The translations under genes and the position numbers were made by a program. A stretch of 64,000 bases of DNA from contig CAIUQR010000141.1 of NCBI GenBank assembly GCA_903901335.1, positions 1 through 64,000 on the forward strand. The letters are read 5' to 3'. Shown piece by piece: positions 26,503 to 34,730 of the stretch. Numbering within the stretch: position 1 is the first letter of the stretch; each line of letters starts with the position of its first letter. The DNA is from an uncultured delta proteobacterium. Its GTDB lineage: Bacteria > Desulfobacterota > Desulfobulbia > Desulfobulbales > Desulfocapsaceae. A model generated the notes under the pieces. It was not told where the DNA came from. It ran no database searches and saw only the letters and a program-made list of their open reading frames with translations.

Positions 26503-27636
26503 CTAGAATCCCAGGGAGACTCCAAGGCCAAAGTATTCCACCTTGTTTTTGTAAAACTGGCCATGCGGATCATATCCGCTGTAAAATTCGGCCAGAAGAC
26601 GCAGGCGGCGCTGCCCCGGGTTGGGATGTCCGAACTCGAAACCGGCCTTGACGCTGGTATCGATCTCCCAGTCATGTTCCTCCAGGCTCTTCATGTCCAC
26701 CCCGACAACCGGTCTGCCGTTCCAAAAAAGCGGCTTGCTGCCCCGATATTCGACCCCCCAGTGGGCGCTCGCCGGCTTGAGGTCGGCGGGATCCTTGTGA
26801 ATCAGGTACTCACCTCCTCCGTACACCCGGTATTCGTGCCATTCGCGGGAATAGATGAGTTCAACAGCCTCGAAGCTGAGGTTGACCCGTTCAGGAGGAT
26901 TGGCACCAAGGAGTAGTTCATCCCCCAGATGTGAGCTCTGGTGATACACACGAAAGCGGAGCGAATTATCACCATACCGGTAAGTAAGGGGAAGGCCGAT
27001 CGTGTAATCCGCGTTTTGGAGGTCGGCAGAGGCGGTGTCCAGGTTAAACTGGGCGAACAAGGCGCCTTCCACGCTCAACTGCAGGCCGTCCCCTTCGTGG
27101 TTGCCGAAGAACCTGTACAGGCCGAAGGTCTCTCCGAAGCCGACTGATGCCAGAGTGTATCGTTTGTGCAGGGTTTTAAAGCTGTCGAAACTGACAAAGA
27201 ACTGCGGCTGCTTCGGGTCGGCGATGAGCGGCCGGAAAAGATCGCCCGTTGGAAAGGCTTTCCCGTCGTCGGTTATCCCAATAAAACTGCTTACCGCTTC
27301 CGGTTTTCCGGCGTTTTGAGGCTTGACCACAACCGTTACCTCCTGGACCCCATCGAGAGAGCGCAGCTGTTCGTCGGCCGCCTCTTTCCGCATCGGATCT
27401 TCTTTGAACAGGGTGATTGTGGCGACCCCATTGACAATATGTAAAATATAGCTGTCTTTTCCCCAATGGAGGTCTCGCTCAAGGATTGAGGCAACATAGC
27501 CGGTCAGATAGTCATCACTGGTCCTCTCCGCCGCCACCGCAGGGGAAGAAGGAAAAAGGAACATCAGACAGAGAGTCGCGACATGCATGCGACCGGTGGC
27601 TTTAAGATAGGTGGTGATACACGACGGTATGGTCAC
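26503..27636 (-). CDS. BON domain fused to DUF1207-type outer-membrane barrel
   Basis: 377 aa. GTG start at 27636 with GGAGG 6 bases upstream. Signal peptide (VATLCLMFLFPSSPAVAA); a BON domain (about 40-105: DYLTGYVASILERDLHWGKD, NGVATITLF, LRSLDGVQEVTVVV); then a DUF1207-like region (FRPLIADPKQPQFFVS, FGLYRF, EGALFAQFNLDTAS) of alternating strands ending GLGVSLGF. Likely an outer-membrane barrel with a periplasmic BON plug. The fusion is unusual as far as I know. First gene after sigma-54 promoter 4. Confidence 0.8.
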   Translation of the reverse strand: MTIPSCITTYLKATGRMHVATLCLMFLFPSSPAVAAERTSDDYLTGYVASILERDLHWGKDSYILHIVNGVATITLFKEDPMRKEAADEQLRSLDGVQEVTVVVKPQNAGKPEAVSSFIGITDDGKAFPTGDLFRPLIADPKQPQFFVSFDSFKTLHKRYTLASVGFGETFGLYRFFGNHEGDGLQLSVEGALFAQFNLDTASADLQNADYTIGLPLTYRYGDNSLRFRVYHQSSHLGDELLLGANPPERVNLSFEAVELIYSREWHEYRVYGGGEYLIHKDPADLKPASAHWGVEYRGSKPLFWNGRPVVGVDMKSLEEHDWEIDTSVKAGFEFGHPNPGQRRLRLLAEFYSGYDPHGQFYKNKVEYFGLGVSLGF

Positions 27637-27772
27637 TTGATCCTCCGCGGAGTTGATACAATAAGGGGTGAAAAAATCCCCTTTCTCTTTTTCTTATGAA
27701 CTCTCTAAAAAAACGGCGTCAGTGAAATACTCACCAAAAAAGTTGTGCTGTTATTGACTCCTGTGTATCTAT

Positions 27773-27788
27773 AGCAATCTTTGTGCCC
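27773..27788 (-). promoter_or_regulatory. sigma-54 promoter 4 (-24/-12)
   Basis: Minus-strand GGGCACAAAGATTGCT; one mismatch (first T to G) from the consensus. It lies 137 bases upstream of the BON-DUF1207 gene and should drive it, ftsH and the PLD gene. Confidence 0.78.
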
Positions 27789-27889
27789 GGATCCCGACAC
27801 CTTCTCTTTCATTGCCCATCATCTTGTTTTTCAAGAATAATAAGACAAAAAACACATTTTGGTGCGGTCTGTAATAGCCGAAGAAAAGA

Positions 27890-27920
27890 GGTCATATTTA
27901 ACCGATGGTTAAATATGACC
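27890..27920 (-). promoter_or_regulatory. enhancer-type upstream site 4 (perfect palindrome)
   Basis: Perfect 14-bp arms GGTCATATTTAACC and GGTTAAATATGACC around GAT, 101 bases upstream of promoter 4. The next bases on the minus strand are T-rich, so a terminator role for the previous block is also possible. Confidence 0.82.
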
Positions 27921-28011
27921 CTTCAGCGGCACCTCGACGGGGTCGGGTGAAAAAACAACAGAGAGAGATGCCCCCCAGAATGTCCACAACACCATAAATG
28001 AATCCTTTCGA

Positions 28012-28668
28012 TTATGTGCCCGCTCGTTTGCGCAGATGCTCCCTCAAATGAGACCGGTCGCCCATCACGTGAAATAAAGGACCATGTGAAGTCATCTCCA
28101 CGACACTGATCGAAGCCACGGGCATAGTGAGGCGATCGCGGTAACGCCCCGCATCGATACCCAACAGTGAACACAGCATAATTCGGGTCGTGGCCTTGTG
28201 TGAGACGACGAGGACATTGCCGGTCCTGCATGTTTGTTCAATCTCTTCAAGTACAAGCGAACTGCGCCTGGCAACATCGATTCCCCGCTCTCCGCCGATT
28301 GGCGCATTCCACCCCGGATCTGCCAGCCAGCGAAGAGAGTTATCATGAAATTCCCGATTCACCTCTGCCGGGGTCTTTCCTTCCCATTGACCATAAGCAA
28401 TTTCCCGCAGTCCTTCTCTCTGTTGCAGTTCTATCCCTGTTGCCGCGCAGAGTGGTTCGGCCGTGGCCATGGTCCGACGCGTCGGACTGCAAAAAACAGC
28501 AACCCAGGGAAGAATTTTATACGAATCGGCAAAATCCTCCGCCATCTGGTACCCTTCCGGGGTTAAATCCGGGTCAAGGGTGCCGCAGTAACCACCGGTT
28601 CGGCTGGCAGTGGTTTCCCCATGTCTGAGGAAATAGAGCATTAAAGCATGCTCAGTTGAGGATGTCAT
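28012..28668 (-). CDS. histidine phosphatase family protein (phosphoglycerate mutase-like)
   Basis: 218 aa. The catalytic LRHGET phospho-His motif is near the N-terminus, followed by LTPEGYQMAEDFAD, CSPTRRTMATAEPL, EIAYGQWEGKTPAE and the second catalytic His in VVSHKATTRI. Relatives include cofactor-dependent phosphoglycerate mutase, CobC and sugar phosphatases; YGQWEGKT favours a phosphatase role. It is the last gene of the block with glycogen and phosphoketolase genes, so a sugar phosphate substrate is plausible. Start uncertain: ATG 28668 chosen, 28731 possible. Confidence 0.82.
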   Translation of the reverse strand: MTSSTEHALMLYFLRHGETTASRTGGYCGTLDPDLTPEGYQMAEDFADSYKILPWVAVFCSPTRRTMATAEPLCAATGIELQQREGLREIAYGQWEGKTPAEVNREFHDNSLRWLADPGWNAPIGGERGIDVARRSSLVLEEIEQTCRTGNVLVVSHKATTRIMLCSLLGIDAGRYRDRLTMPVASISVVEMTSHGPLFHVMGDRSHLREHLRKRAGT

Positions 28669-28723
28669 GCATTCAAGAGAACCCTTTCCCGCAGTTTCTT
28701 TAATGGAAAATATCCTTGGCGGC

Positions 28724-29470
28724 CTATTCATCGACCCAGTATCCCTGGCGATTGTAGTGTCGATGCAGTCCGTGCTCATACTCCCGAGTCAGCAGAGAAT
28801 CTTCCGAGTATTCCGGCGACAGCCTGATACTCTTACAGGGAAGACTGACGAAGACTTTCGACTCACTCCAGCTGATCCGTTCAATCCATTGAGGTGATAC
28901 CAGAACCTTTTTCCCCGGCCACCAGTTCCGTGTGTTGATGATGAAATAACGAATTGCCCATGTCTCATCATCGATGATGAAATCCTCGACGTGGCCGATC
29001 TCGCCGTCCGCGGCTTGAATAGTATAGCCGCTCACATCGTTTGTGCTGCGCAGATGGGGATCCCAGGCTTTCTCGCCTGAGGTATATTCTCTCCATTTTT
29101 CAGGATCGCGCACGATATCAGGATAAGCCCCCCACATATATGGACCGCCCCAATACATCGGCATTCCATAATATCCGTAGTAGGATTCCTCGAATTGTCG
29201 GGAAACGGGCTTATCACAATTCAGGGACGGACTGTCCTCAATCTGTTTTTTGGTCAAATTGATTTCGATGAGTTGCTCCTCTTTATTCACAGTGACCAGT
29301 GCATAGGGGGAGATCAATACCAACCTGCCGGAAAGCCAGGTTCCGGTATCAGCAACAAGATAGCGAATAGCCCAGTGCAGGTCGTCGAAGTAAAATTCCT
29401 GGACCCTTCCAATTTCCCCGTCGAAACTCTCCAGCCTGTACCCCTGAACCGTTTTGGCTTTAATCAACAT
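28724..29470 (-). CDS. protein with two PRC-barrel domains
   Basis: 248 aa, ATG 29470 with AAGGAAGA upstream. Two PRC-barrel repeats (about 1-80 and 140-215), each with a GYxxxxxDGEIGxVxxFxxDDxxWAIRYxxxxTxxW pattern, joined by a Tyr/Trp/Gly-rich linker (YYGYYGMPMYWGGPYMWGAY). PRC-barrels act in ribosome maturation or as stress-linked adaptors; this two-barrel form is frequent in stress clusters. Cytoplasmic. Confidence 0.85.
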   Translation of the reverse strand: MLIKAKTVQGYRLESFDGEIGRVQEFYFDDLHWAIRYLVADTGTWLSGRLVLISPYALVTVNKEEQLIEINLTKKQIEDSPSLNCDKPVSRQFEESYYGYYGMPMYWGGPYMWGAYPDIVRDPEKWREYTSGEKAWDPHLRSTNDVSGYTIQAADGEIGHVEDFIIDDETWAIRYFIINTRNWWPGKKVLVSPQWIERISWSESKVFVSLPCKSIRLSPEYSEDSLLTREYEHGLHRHYNRQGYWVDE

Positions 29471-29708
29471 AGCAGTCTTCCTTTTGTTCTTTAAATTTCG
29501 TTTTTGTTCGCTGTTGCCGCCCGGTTTGACAGCGTGTCTGAGAAATCGATCTCGCACCATTCAATATAGGTAGGTGCCAATATCATTATCGTAGGCAACA
29601 ATTCGACTTCATGAAGTAACTGTGCATCTGTGGCTTGCGTAGCCTCTGGTCGATGTCGAATACATCAATCGCTCTTTCTCGAGGTTTTCCGTGTAACGGA
29701 TGCTCCGC

Positions 29709-30729
29709 TCACATCCTTTCCTTTGTAGAAGTGTATTCGCCACGGCATGCAGCCCGGTTGCACATAGTTCTATGAGCCAGAGCCCGCTGGGCCGCAGACA
29801 CATTGGCCTCCTCGCCGCGCCAGATTTCCAGAGCCGGTTGCTGGATGGCGCGGGCAAACGAAAACGAAAGCGCCCATGGAAGTCGCGACTTGAATCCGAC
29901 ATGCATGGCATTTAAACAGGCTGAGGCCGGTTCAGCGGCTTGGCCGCCTGACAGGAACGCTATCCCGCCGACGGCAGCGGGGACGGCTCTCATAAGACAC
30001 CTCACCGTGGCATCGGCCACCTCATCCACCGTGTTCTGCCTGGGGCAGGTGAGTCCCGGAAGCACCATATTGGGCTTCAGTATCATGCCCTCCAGCAGTA
30101 CCCTGGGTGTACAGCTGATAAAAAACCGTTCTCAGAACCTCCTCCGTTACCTCGGCGCACCGCTTTAGGGTATGCCCTCCATCCATCAGCACCTCCGGCT
30201 CGATGACCGGAACCAGTCCGACCTCCTGGCACAGGGCGGCATAACGGGCCAGGGCTTGGGCGTTTGCCTCAATGCAACCCCGGCTGGGAATGCCGTCGCC
30301 CACGGTAATTACCGCTCGCCACTTGGCAAAACGGGCGCCCAGATGAAAGTATTCATCCAGGCGGTCACGGAGTCCGTCCAGCCCCTCGGTTATTTTTTCT
30401 CCGGGATGACCGGCCATGTCTTTTGCCCCGGTGTCGACCTTAATGCCGGGAATAATCCCGGCATCGGTGATGGCTTTGGCAAAAGAAGACCCCTCCTGCA
30501 TCTGCCAGCGGATTGTCTCATCGTAGAGGATTACGCCACTGATGCACGCGCCGAGACCGGGGGTGGTCACAAGCAGCTCCCGCCAGGCGTGACGGGCCGT
30601 TTCGGTCTGGGGAATCCCCAACCCGGCAAATCGTTTGTTACAGGTGGGAGTGCTTTCATCCATCGCCAGCAGGCCTTTACTGTCTGCGACCAGCGTCCTT
30701 GCAATGTCACTCAATTCTTGCGGATTCAT
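29709..30729 (-). pseudogene. class I fructose-bisphosphate aldolase, frameshifted
   Basis: Two overlapping frames together encode a class I aldolase. The first, from ATG 30729 (MNPQELSDIARTLVADSKGL), carries MDESTPTCNKR and KVDTGAK and reads in frame to about 30100. The second resumes at LLEGMILKPNMVLPG and runs to 29709 with GIAFLSGGQ. The shift lies near 30096-30103, where YTQG is followed by a jump; one extra or two missing bases would restore the frame. As read, the first frame is cut off before the conserved second lysine region. It is a broken gene unless the shift is a sequencing error. Glycolytic or gluconeogenic role when intact. Confidence 0.8.
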
Positions 30730-30748
30730 TTTGGGTCGCTCCATTTCC

Positions 30749-30815
30749 AGTTCCGAATTTCCGGCTGGCCTGACCGTATTTATTGATGTCCTGCCTGTGC
30801 TTTCATCTAGCCATA
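30749..30815 (-). pseudogene. relic of a phosphoketolase 3-prime end
   Basis: These bases match the 3-prime end of the phosphoketolase gene (minus strand 31197 to 31134) at about four bases in five with no gap across the central 55 bases. In the equivalent frame they encode HRQDINKYGQASRKF against [15 protein letters not shown] in the intact protein. It shows that a phosphoketolase copy or a tandem duplication once stood just before the aldolase gene. Confidence 0.6.
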
Positions 30816-30854
30816 TTCCCTTATGGCTAGACCGGCTTCCGGGATGCACAGTGC

Positions 30855-31022
30855 TTATCTTCTTTCTCCGCGTCCTCCGTCCCTGTCATGTCCCTCACCT
30901 CTGTCATGCCGGTCACCATGTCCTTCGCCCTTGTCAAGATCAGGATAATATCCCGGATAACATCCACCTAAAGATACAAGCATTGTCACCATTACCATTG
31001 CCAACATAATGAATCTTTTCAT
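30855..31022 (-). CDS. small Gly/Asp/His-rich lipoprotein
   Basis: 55 aa. Signal MKRFIMLAMVMVTMLVSLGG with lipobox Cys21, then YPGYYPDLD and a charged repeat-like tail (GHGDRHDRGEGHDRDGG). AAGGAGG lies 7 bases before the ATG at 31022. It sits between phosphoketolase and aldolase. The His/Asp-rich tail may bind metal; the function is unknown. Confidence 0.7.
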   Translation of the reverse strand: MKRFIMLAMVMVTMLVSLGGCYPGYYPDLDKGEGHGDRHDRGEGHDRDGGRGERR

Positions 31023-31106
31023 TTTACATCCTCCTTAGTTCCTCTTTGCCGTCCTGGTTAGAGAACGACGTTACGATCGTCTATGAACCGATCACATTCA
31101 CCACAG

Positions 31107-33479
31107 TTAATCCACATTGGCCAGATCCCACTTCCAGTTCAGTATTTCCGGCATGTCCTGACCGTGTTTATCGATGTACAGCTTGTGCTCTATGAGCTTG
31201 TCCTCAATAATCTGTTTGAGCGTGATGCCGGCACCCTCCTGCGGCAGGCGGTGGAGCACATCAAGCACCAGGTGAAAACGATCCAGATCATTTAAGACCG
31301 TCATGTCGAAGGTGGTCGTGATGGTCCCCTCTTCCTTATAGCCCCGCACATGCATATTCTCATGGTTGGTACGGCGGTAGGTCAGGCGATGCACCAGCCA
31401 GGGATAACCGTGGAAGGCGAAGACGATGGGCTTATCTTGAGTGAAGAGCGCATCGAAGTCTGTATCGCTCAGGCCGTGCGGATGTTCCGTGTCCGGTTCC
31501 AGCTTCATCAGATCAACGACATTGATCACCCGGATTCTCAGATTAGGCAGATGATTGCGAAGAATGGAAACGGCGGCGAGCGTCTCCAGCGTCGGCACAT
31601 CGCCGCAGCAGGCCATAACCACGTCCGGTTCCTCCCCCCGGTCGTTACCGGCCCAGTGCCAGACGCCGATTCCCTGCCTGCAATGCACAACCGCCTCATC
31701 CATGGTCAACCACTGGGGTGCCTGGTACTTGCTCGCAATCACCACATTGACATAATTCCGGCTTCTCAGGCAATGATCCCAGACCGACAGCAGACAGTTG
31801 GCGTCGGGCGGCAGATAGACACGGACGATGGACGCCTTCTTGTTGACGACATGATCGATGAAACCGGGATCCTGATGGGTAAAGCCGTTGTGGGCCTGCT
31901 GCCACACGTGGGAGGCGAGCAGATAATTGAGCGAGGCAATATCGCGACGCCACGGCAACTGGGCGGTTACCTTCAGCCACTTGGCGTGCTGATTGAACAT
32001 CGAATCGACGATGTGTATAAAGGCCTCATAACTGTTGAGCAACCCGTGCCGGCCGCTGAGGAGGTAGCCTTCGAGCCAGCCTTCGCACTGATGCTCGCTG
32101 AGCATCTCCATGATGCGACCGTCGTTGGCCAGAAACTCATCATTCTCCTGGGTCCGGGCCTCCCACTGCCGATTGGTCACCTCCATAACAGCGTTCAAAC
32201 GATTGGAAAGCGTCTCGTCGGGGCCGAAGATCCTGAAATTCCGAGACTCTTCATTGAGCCTGATCACGTCGCGCAGGAACTCTCCCAGCACGTGCGTGTC
32301 AGCGGCCTGAACCGATCCCGGCGTCGGCACCTGCACCGCATAGTCTCGAAAGTCAGGCATAATCAGGTCACGCAGCAGCAGCCCGCCATTGGCATGCGGA
32401 TTGGCGCCCATCCGCCGGTCGCCCTTTGGCGCAAGCTCTGCCAGTTCCGGCCTGAGTCGACCGATCTTATCAAACAATTCTTCCGGCCTGTAACTCTTCA
32501 TCCAGCTTTCGAGCTGCCCCAGATGGTCGGGATGCGCCGCATCCACCAGGAACGGCACCTGGTGCGCCCGGAATGTGCCCTCTATCTGCAGACCATCAAC
32601 GACCTTCGGGCCCGTCCAGCCTTTGGGTGAATTGAGAACGATCATCGGCCAGCGCGGCCTGGCGGCATCGTTGTTGTCCCGGGCATTGCTCTGAATCTGC
32701 CTGATCTCGGCAATGGCCGTCTCCAGCACCGCGGCCATCAGGTGATGCATCCTTTCCGGCTCATCACCTTCCACAAAGTATGGCGTCCAGCCGTAACCGC
32801 GGAGCAACTGGTCCAATTCCTCATGGGTGATGCGGGCAAGCACAGTCGGGTTGGCTATTTTATAGCCGTTCAGATGCAGGATGGGCAGCACGGCACCATC
32901 GGTAATCGGATTCAGAAATTTATTGGAGTGCCATGCCGTGGCTAAAGGGCCGGTCTCCGCCTCACCGTCACCGATAACACAGGCGACGACCAGGTTCGGA
33001 TTGTCGAAGGCTGCGCCGAAGGCATGGCTGAGCGAATACCCCAACTCGCCCCCCTCATGAATCGATCCCGGACACTCCGGAGAGACATGGCTGGGAATGC
33101 CGCCGGGGAAAGAAAACTGGGTGAAGAGTTTTTTCAGGCCGGCTGCATCTTGGCTGATGTTTGGATAAATCTCGCTGTATGTGCCCTCAAGATAGGTGTT
33201 GGCGACCAGCGCCGGGCCGCCATGGCCTGGACCGGAAATATAAATCATATCCAGGTCATACTTGGTGATAACCCGGTTCAGATGCACATAGATGAAATTC
33301 TGGCCCGGGGTCGTACCCCAATGCCCGAGCAGCGTCGGCTTCACATGCGACAGGTGCAAGGGCTCCCGGAGAAGCGGATTATCGTAGAGGTAAATCTGGC
33401 CGATCGACAGATAGTTAGCGGCACGCCAGTAGGCATCCATCCTTTCGAGCAGCTCAGGTGTAAGGGTTTGGGTCTGCAT
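31107..33479 (-). CDS. xfp: phosphoketolase (xylulose-5-phosphate / fructose-6-phosphate)
   Basis: 790 aa, full length. Thiamine-diphosphate enzyme that splits xylulose-5-P or fructose-6-P with phosphate to acetyl phosphate plus glyceraldehyde-3-P or erythrose-4-P. Family motifs: [20 protein letters not shown] near residue 90, the TPP-binding [20 protein letters not shown], and [13 protein letters not shown]. Its stop is 85 bases before the small lipoprotein gene. Acetate kinase is immediately upstream (3 bases), so acetyl phosphate goes straight to ATP and acetate. Confidence 0.96.
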   Translation of the reverse strand: MQTQTLTPELLERMDAYWRAANYLSIGQIYLYDNPLLREPLHLSHVKPTLLGHWGTTPGQNFIYVHLNRVITKYDLDMIYISGPGHGGPALVANTYLEGTYSEIYPNISQDAAGLKKLFTQFSFPGGIPSHVSPECPGSIHEGGELGYSLSHAFGAAFDNPNLVVACVIGDGEAETGPLATAWHSNKFLNPITDGAVLPILHLNGYKIANPTVLARITHEELDQLLRGYGWTPYFVEGDEPERMHHLMAAVLETAIAEIRQIQSNARDNNDAARPRWPMIVLNSPKGWTGPKVVDGLQIEGTFRAHQVPFLVDAAHPDHLGQLESWMKSYRPEELFDKIGRLRPELAELAPKGDRRMGANPHANGGLLLRDLIMPDFRDYAVQVPTPGSVQAADTHVLGEFLRDVIRLNEESRNFRIFGPDETLSNRLNAVMEVTNRQWEARTQENDEFLANDGRIMEMLSEHQCEGWLEGYLLSGRHGLLNSYEAFIHIVDSMFNQHAKWLKVTAQLPWRRDIASLNYLLASHVWQQAHNGFTHQDPGFIDHVVNKKASIVRVYLPPDANCLLSVWDHCLRSRNYVNVVIASKYQAPQWLTMDEAVVHCRQGIGVWHWAGNDRGEEPDVVMACCGDVPTLETLAAVSILRNHLPNLRIRVINVVDLMKLEPDTEHPHGLSDTDFDALFTQDKPIVFAFHGYPWLVHRLTYRRTNHENMHVRGYKEEGTITTTFDMTVLNDLDRFHLVLDVLHRLPQEGAGITLKQIIEDKLIEHKLYIDKHGQDMPEILNWKWDLANVD

Positions 33480-33482
33480 GGT

Positions 33483-34730
33483 TCATTTCTCCTTTTTGCT
33501 GTCAAGGCCAAGAACTTGGCATACCATCCTGGCTATCATCAGTTCTTCGTCTGTACGAATGACCCGGACCGCAACCCGGCCGCCATCAGTAGAAATTACG
33601 TCCGCGTTCACCGCGTTTTTCTTTTCTTCAATTTCGATACCGAGAAAACCCAGCTCAGAGCATATACGGGCGCGGACAACAGGTGCGTTCTCTCCGATAC
33701 CGCCAGCAAACACCAAGGTGTCGACTCCGCCCAAGGCCGCTGCAAATCCACCGATCCATTTCCTGACCTGGTAGCAGAACAATGCAACTGCTTCAGCCGC
33801 CCTTACATCCTGAGCTTCCCGGTCAAGGAGGTCCTGCATATCGGAACTGGTCTCCGACACGCCGAGCAGGCCGGACTGAAAATTAACCATCTCATTGAAT
33901 CCCTTGGCATCGAGGCCCTCGGTACGCGCCAGATACCACAGAAGTCCGGGATCCAGATCGCCTGAGCGCGTGCTCATCGGCAGTCCGGCGGTCGGGGTGA
34001 AACTCATGCTGGTATCCACAGGTTGGCCCTCATGCACGGCGGCAAGGCTTGCGCCGTTGCCGAGATGGGCGAGGATAATACGGCCGTGTGCCATCTCAGG
34101 TCCGGCCAGACGAGCCAGTTCTCCCATCAGAAACGCATACGACAACCCATGAAACCCGTACCGTCGCACGCCCTGCGCCTCGTAGCGGCGTGGGATCGGC
34201 AATAACCGGGCCACGCGCGGCAGGTCATGGTGAAAAGCCGTGTCGAAACAGGCCACCTGTGGCAGGTTGGGAAATCTCCAATGAAACGCCTCGGTCAACA
34301 GGATCTCTTCCGGCAGATGCTCGGGATCGAAGGGACTCAAACCGCGCAGCTCCTTGACCATTTCCGCGGTGATTTGCTGTGGGTTGCTATAATCCGGTCC
34401 GCCATGCACTACGCGATGCCCCACCGCGATCAAAGCATCACGGCCAAGACGTTTCTCAATCCAATCCATCAGAACGCCCACCGCTGCCGTATGATCCGAA
34501 GCCGTCACTCCCTGGGAAATATTGTCCGCCGGATTTTCGCCTTTTACTCGCAGGATGGGCTCCGGCAGTCCTATGCGCTCAAGTGCGCCCGACAAAATCC
34601 GGTGTAGGGGATTTCTAATCTCGAACAAGGCGAACTTGATGCTCGACGAACCGCCATTGATGGTCAGAATTCGTGGATGAGGAGTTTCCATTGGGGAATC
34701 AATTGTCTTTTCTTCAAGAGTTTGGATCAT
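33483..34730 (-). CDS. ackA: acetate kinase
   Basis: 415 aa. Motifs: ILTINGGSSSIKFALFE (phosphate loop), GHRVVHGGP, ACFDTAFH with catalytic Asp, AHLGNGASL and STRSGDLDPG, then GGIGENAPVVR. It converts acetyl phosphate and ADP to acetate and ATP. The ATG at 34730 overlaps the phosphorylase stop (ATGA), so the two are translationally coupled. The Met in the usual GLMMGTRSGD is replaced (GLPMSTRSGD), a mild variant. Confidence 0.95.
   Translation of the reverse strand: MIQTLEEKTIDSPMETPHPRILTINGGSSSIKFALFEIRNPLHRILSGALERIGLPEPILRVKGENPADNISQGVTASDHTAAVGVLMDWIEKRLGRDALIAVGHRVVHGGPDYSNPQQITAEMVKELRGLSPFDPEHLPEEILLTEAFHWRFPNLPQVACFDTAFHHDLPRVARLLPIPRRYEAQGVRRYGFHGLSYAFLMGELARLAGPEMAHGRIILAHLGNGASLAAVHEGQPVDTSMSFTPTAGLPMSTRSGDLDPGLLWYLARTEGLDAKGFNEMVNFQSGLLGVSETSSDMQDLLDREAQDVRAAEAVALFCYQVRKWIGGFAAALGGVDTLVFAGGIGENAPVVRARICSELGFLGIEIEEKKNAVNADVISTDGGRVAVRVIRTDEELMIARMVCQVLGLDSKKEK

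Noticed and set aside
27940..28011. Possible remnant of a small membrane peptide (GFIYGVVDILGGIS) after the histidine phosphatase gene
   Set aside because: Too short and too weakly similar to the lmo0937 family to annotate.
30022..30086. Reading the aldolase as two separate genes
   Set aside because: The two frames overlap and together reproduce one aldolase; neither part alone is a complete enzyme.
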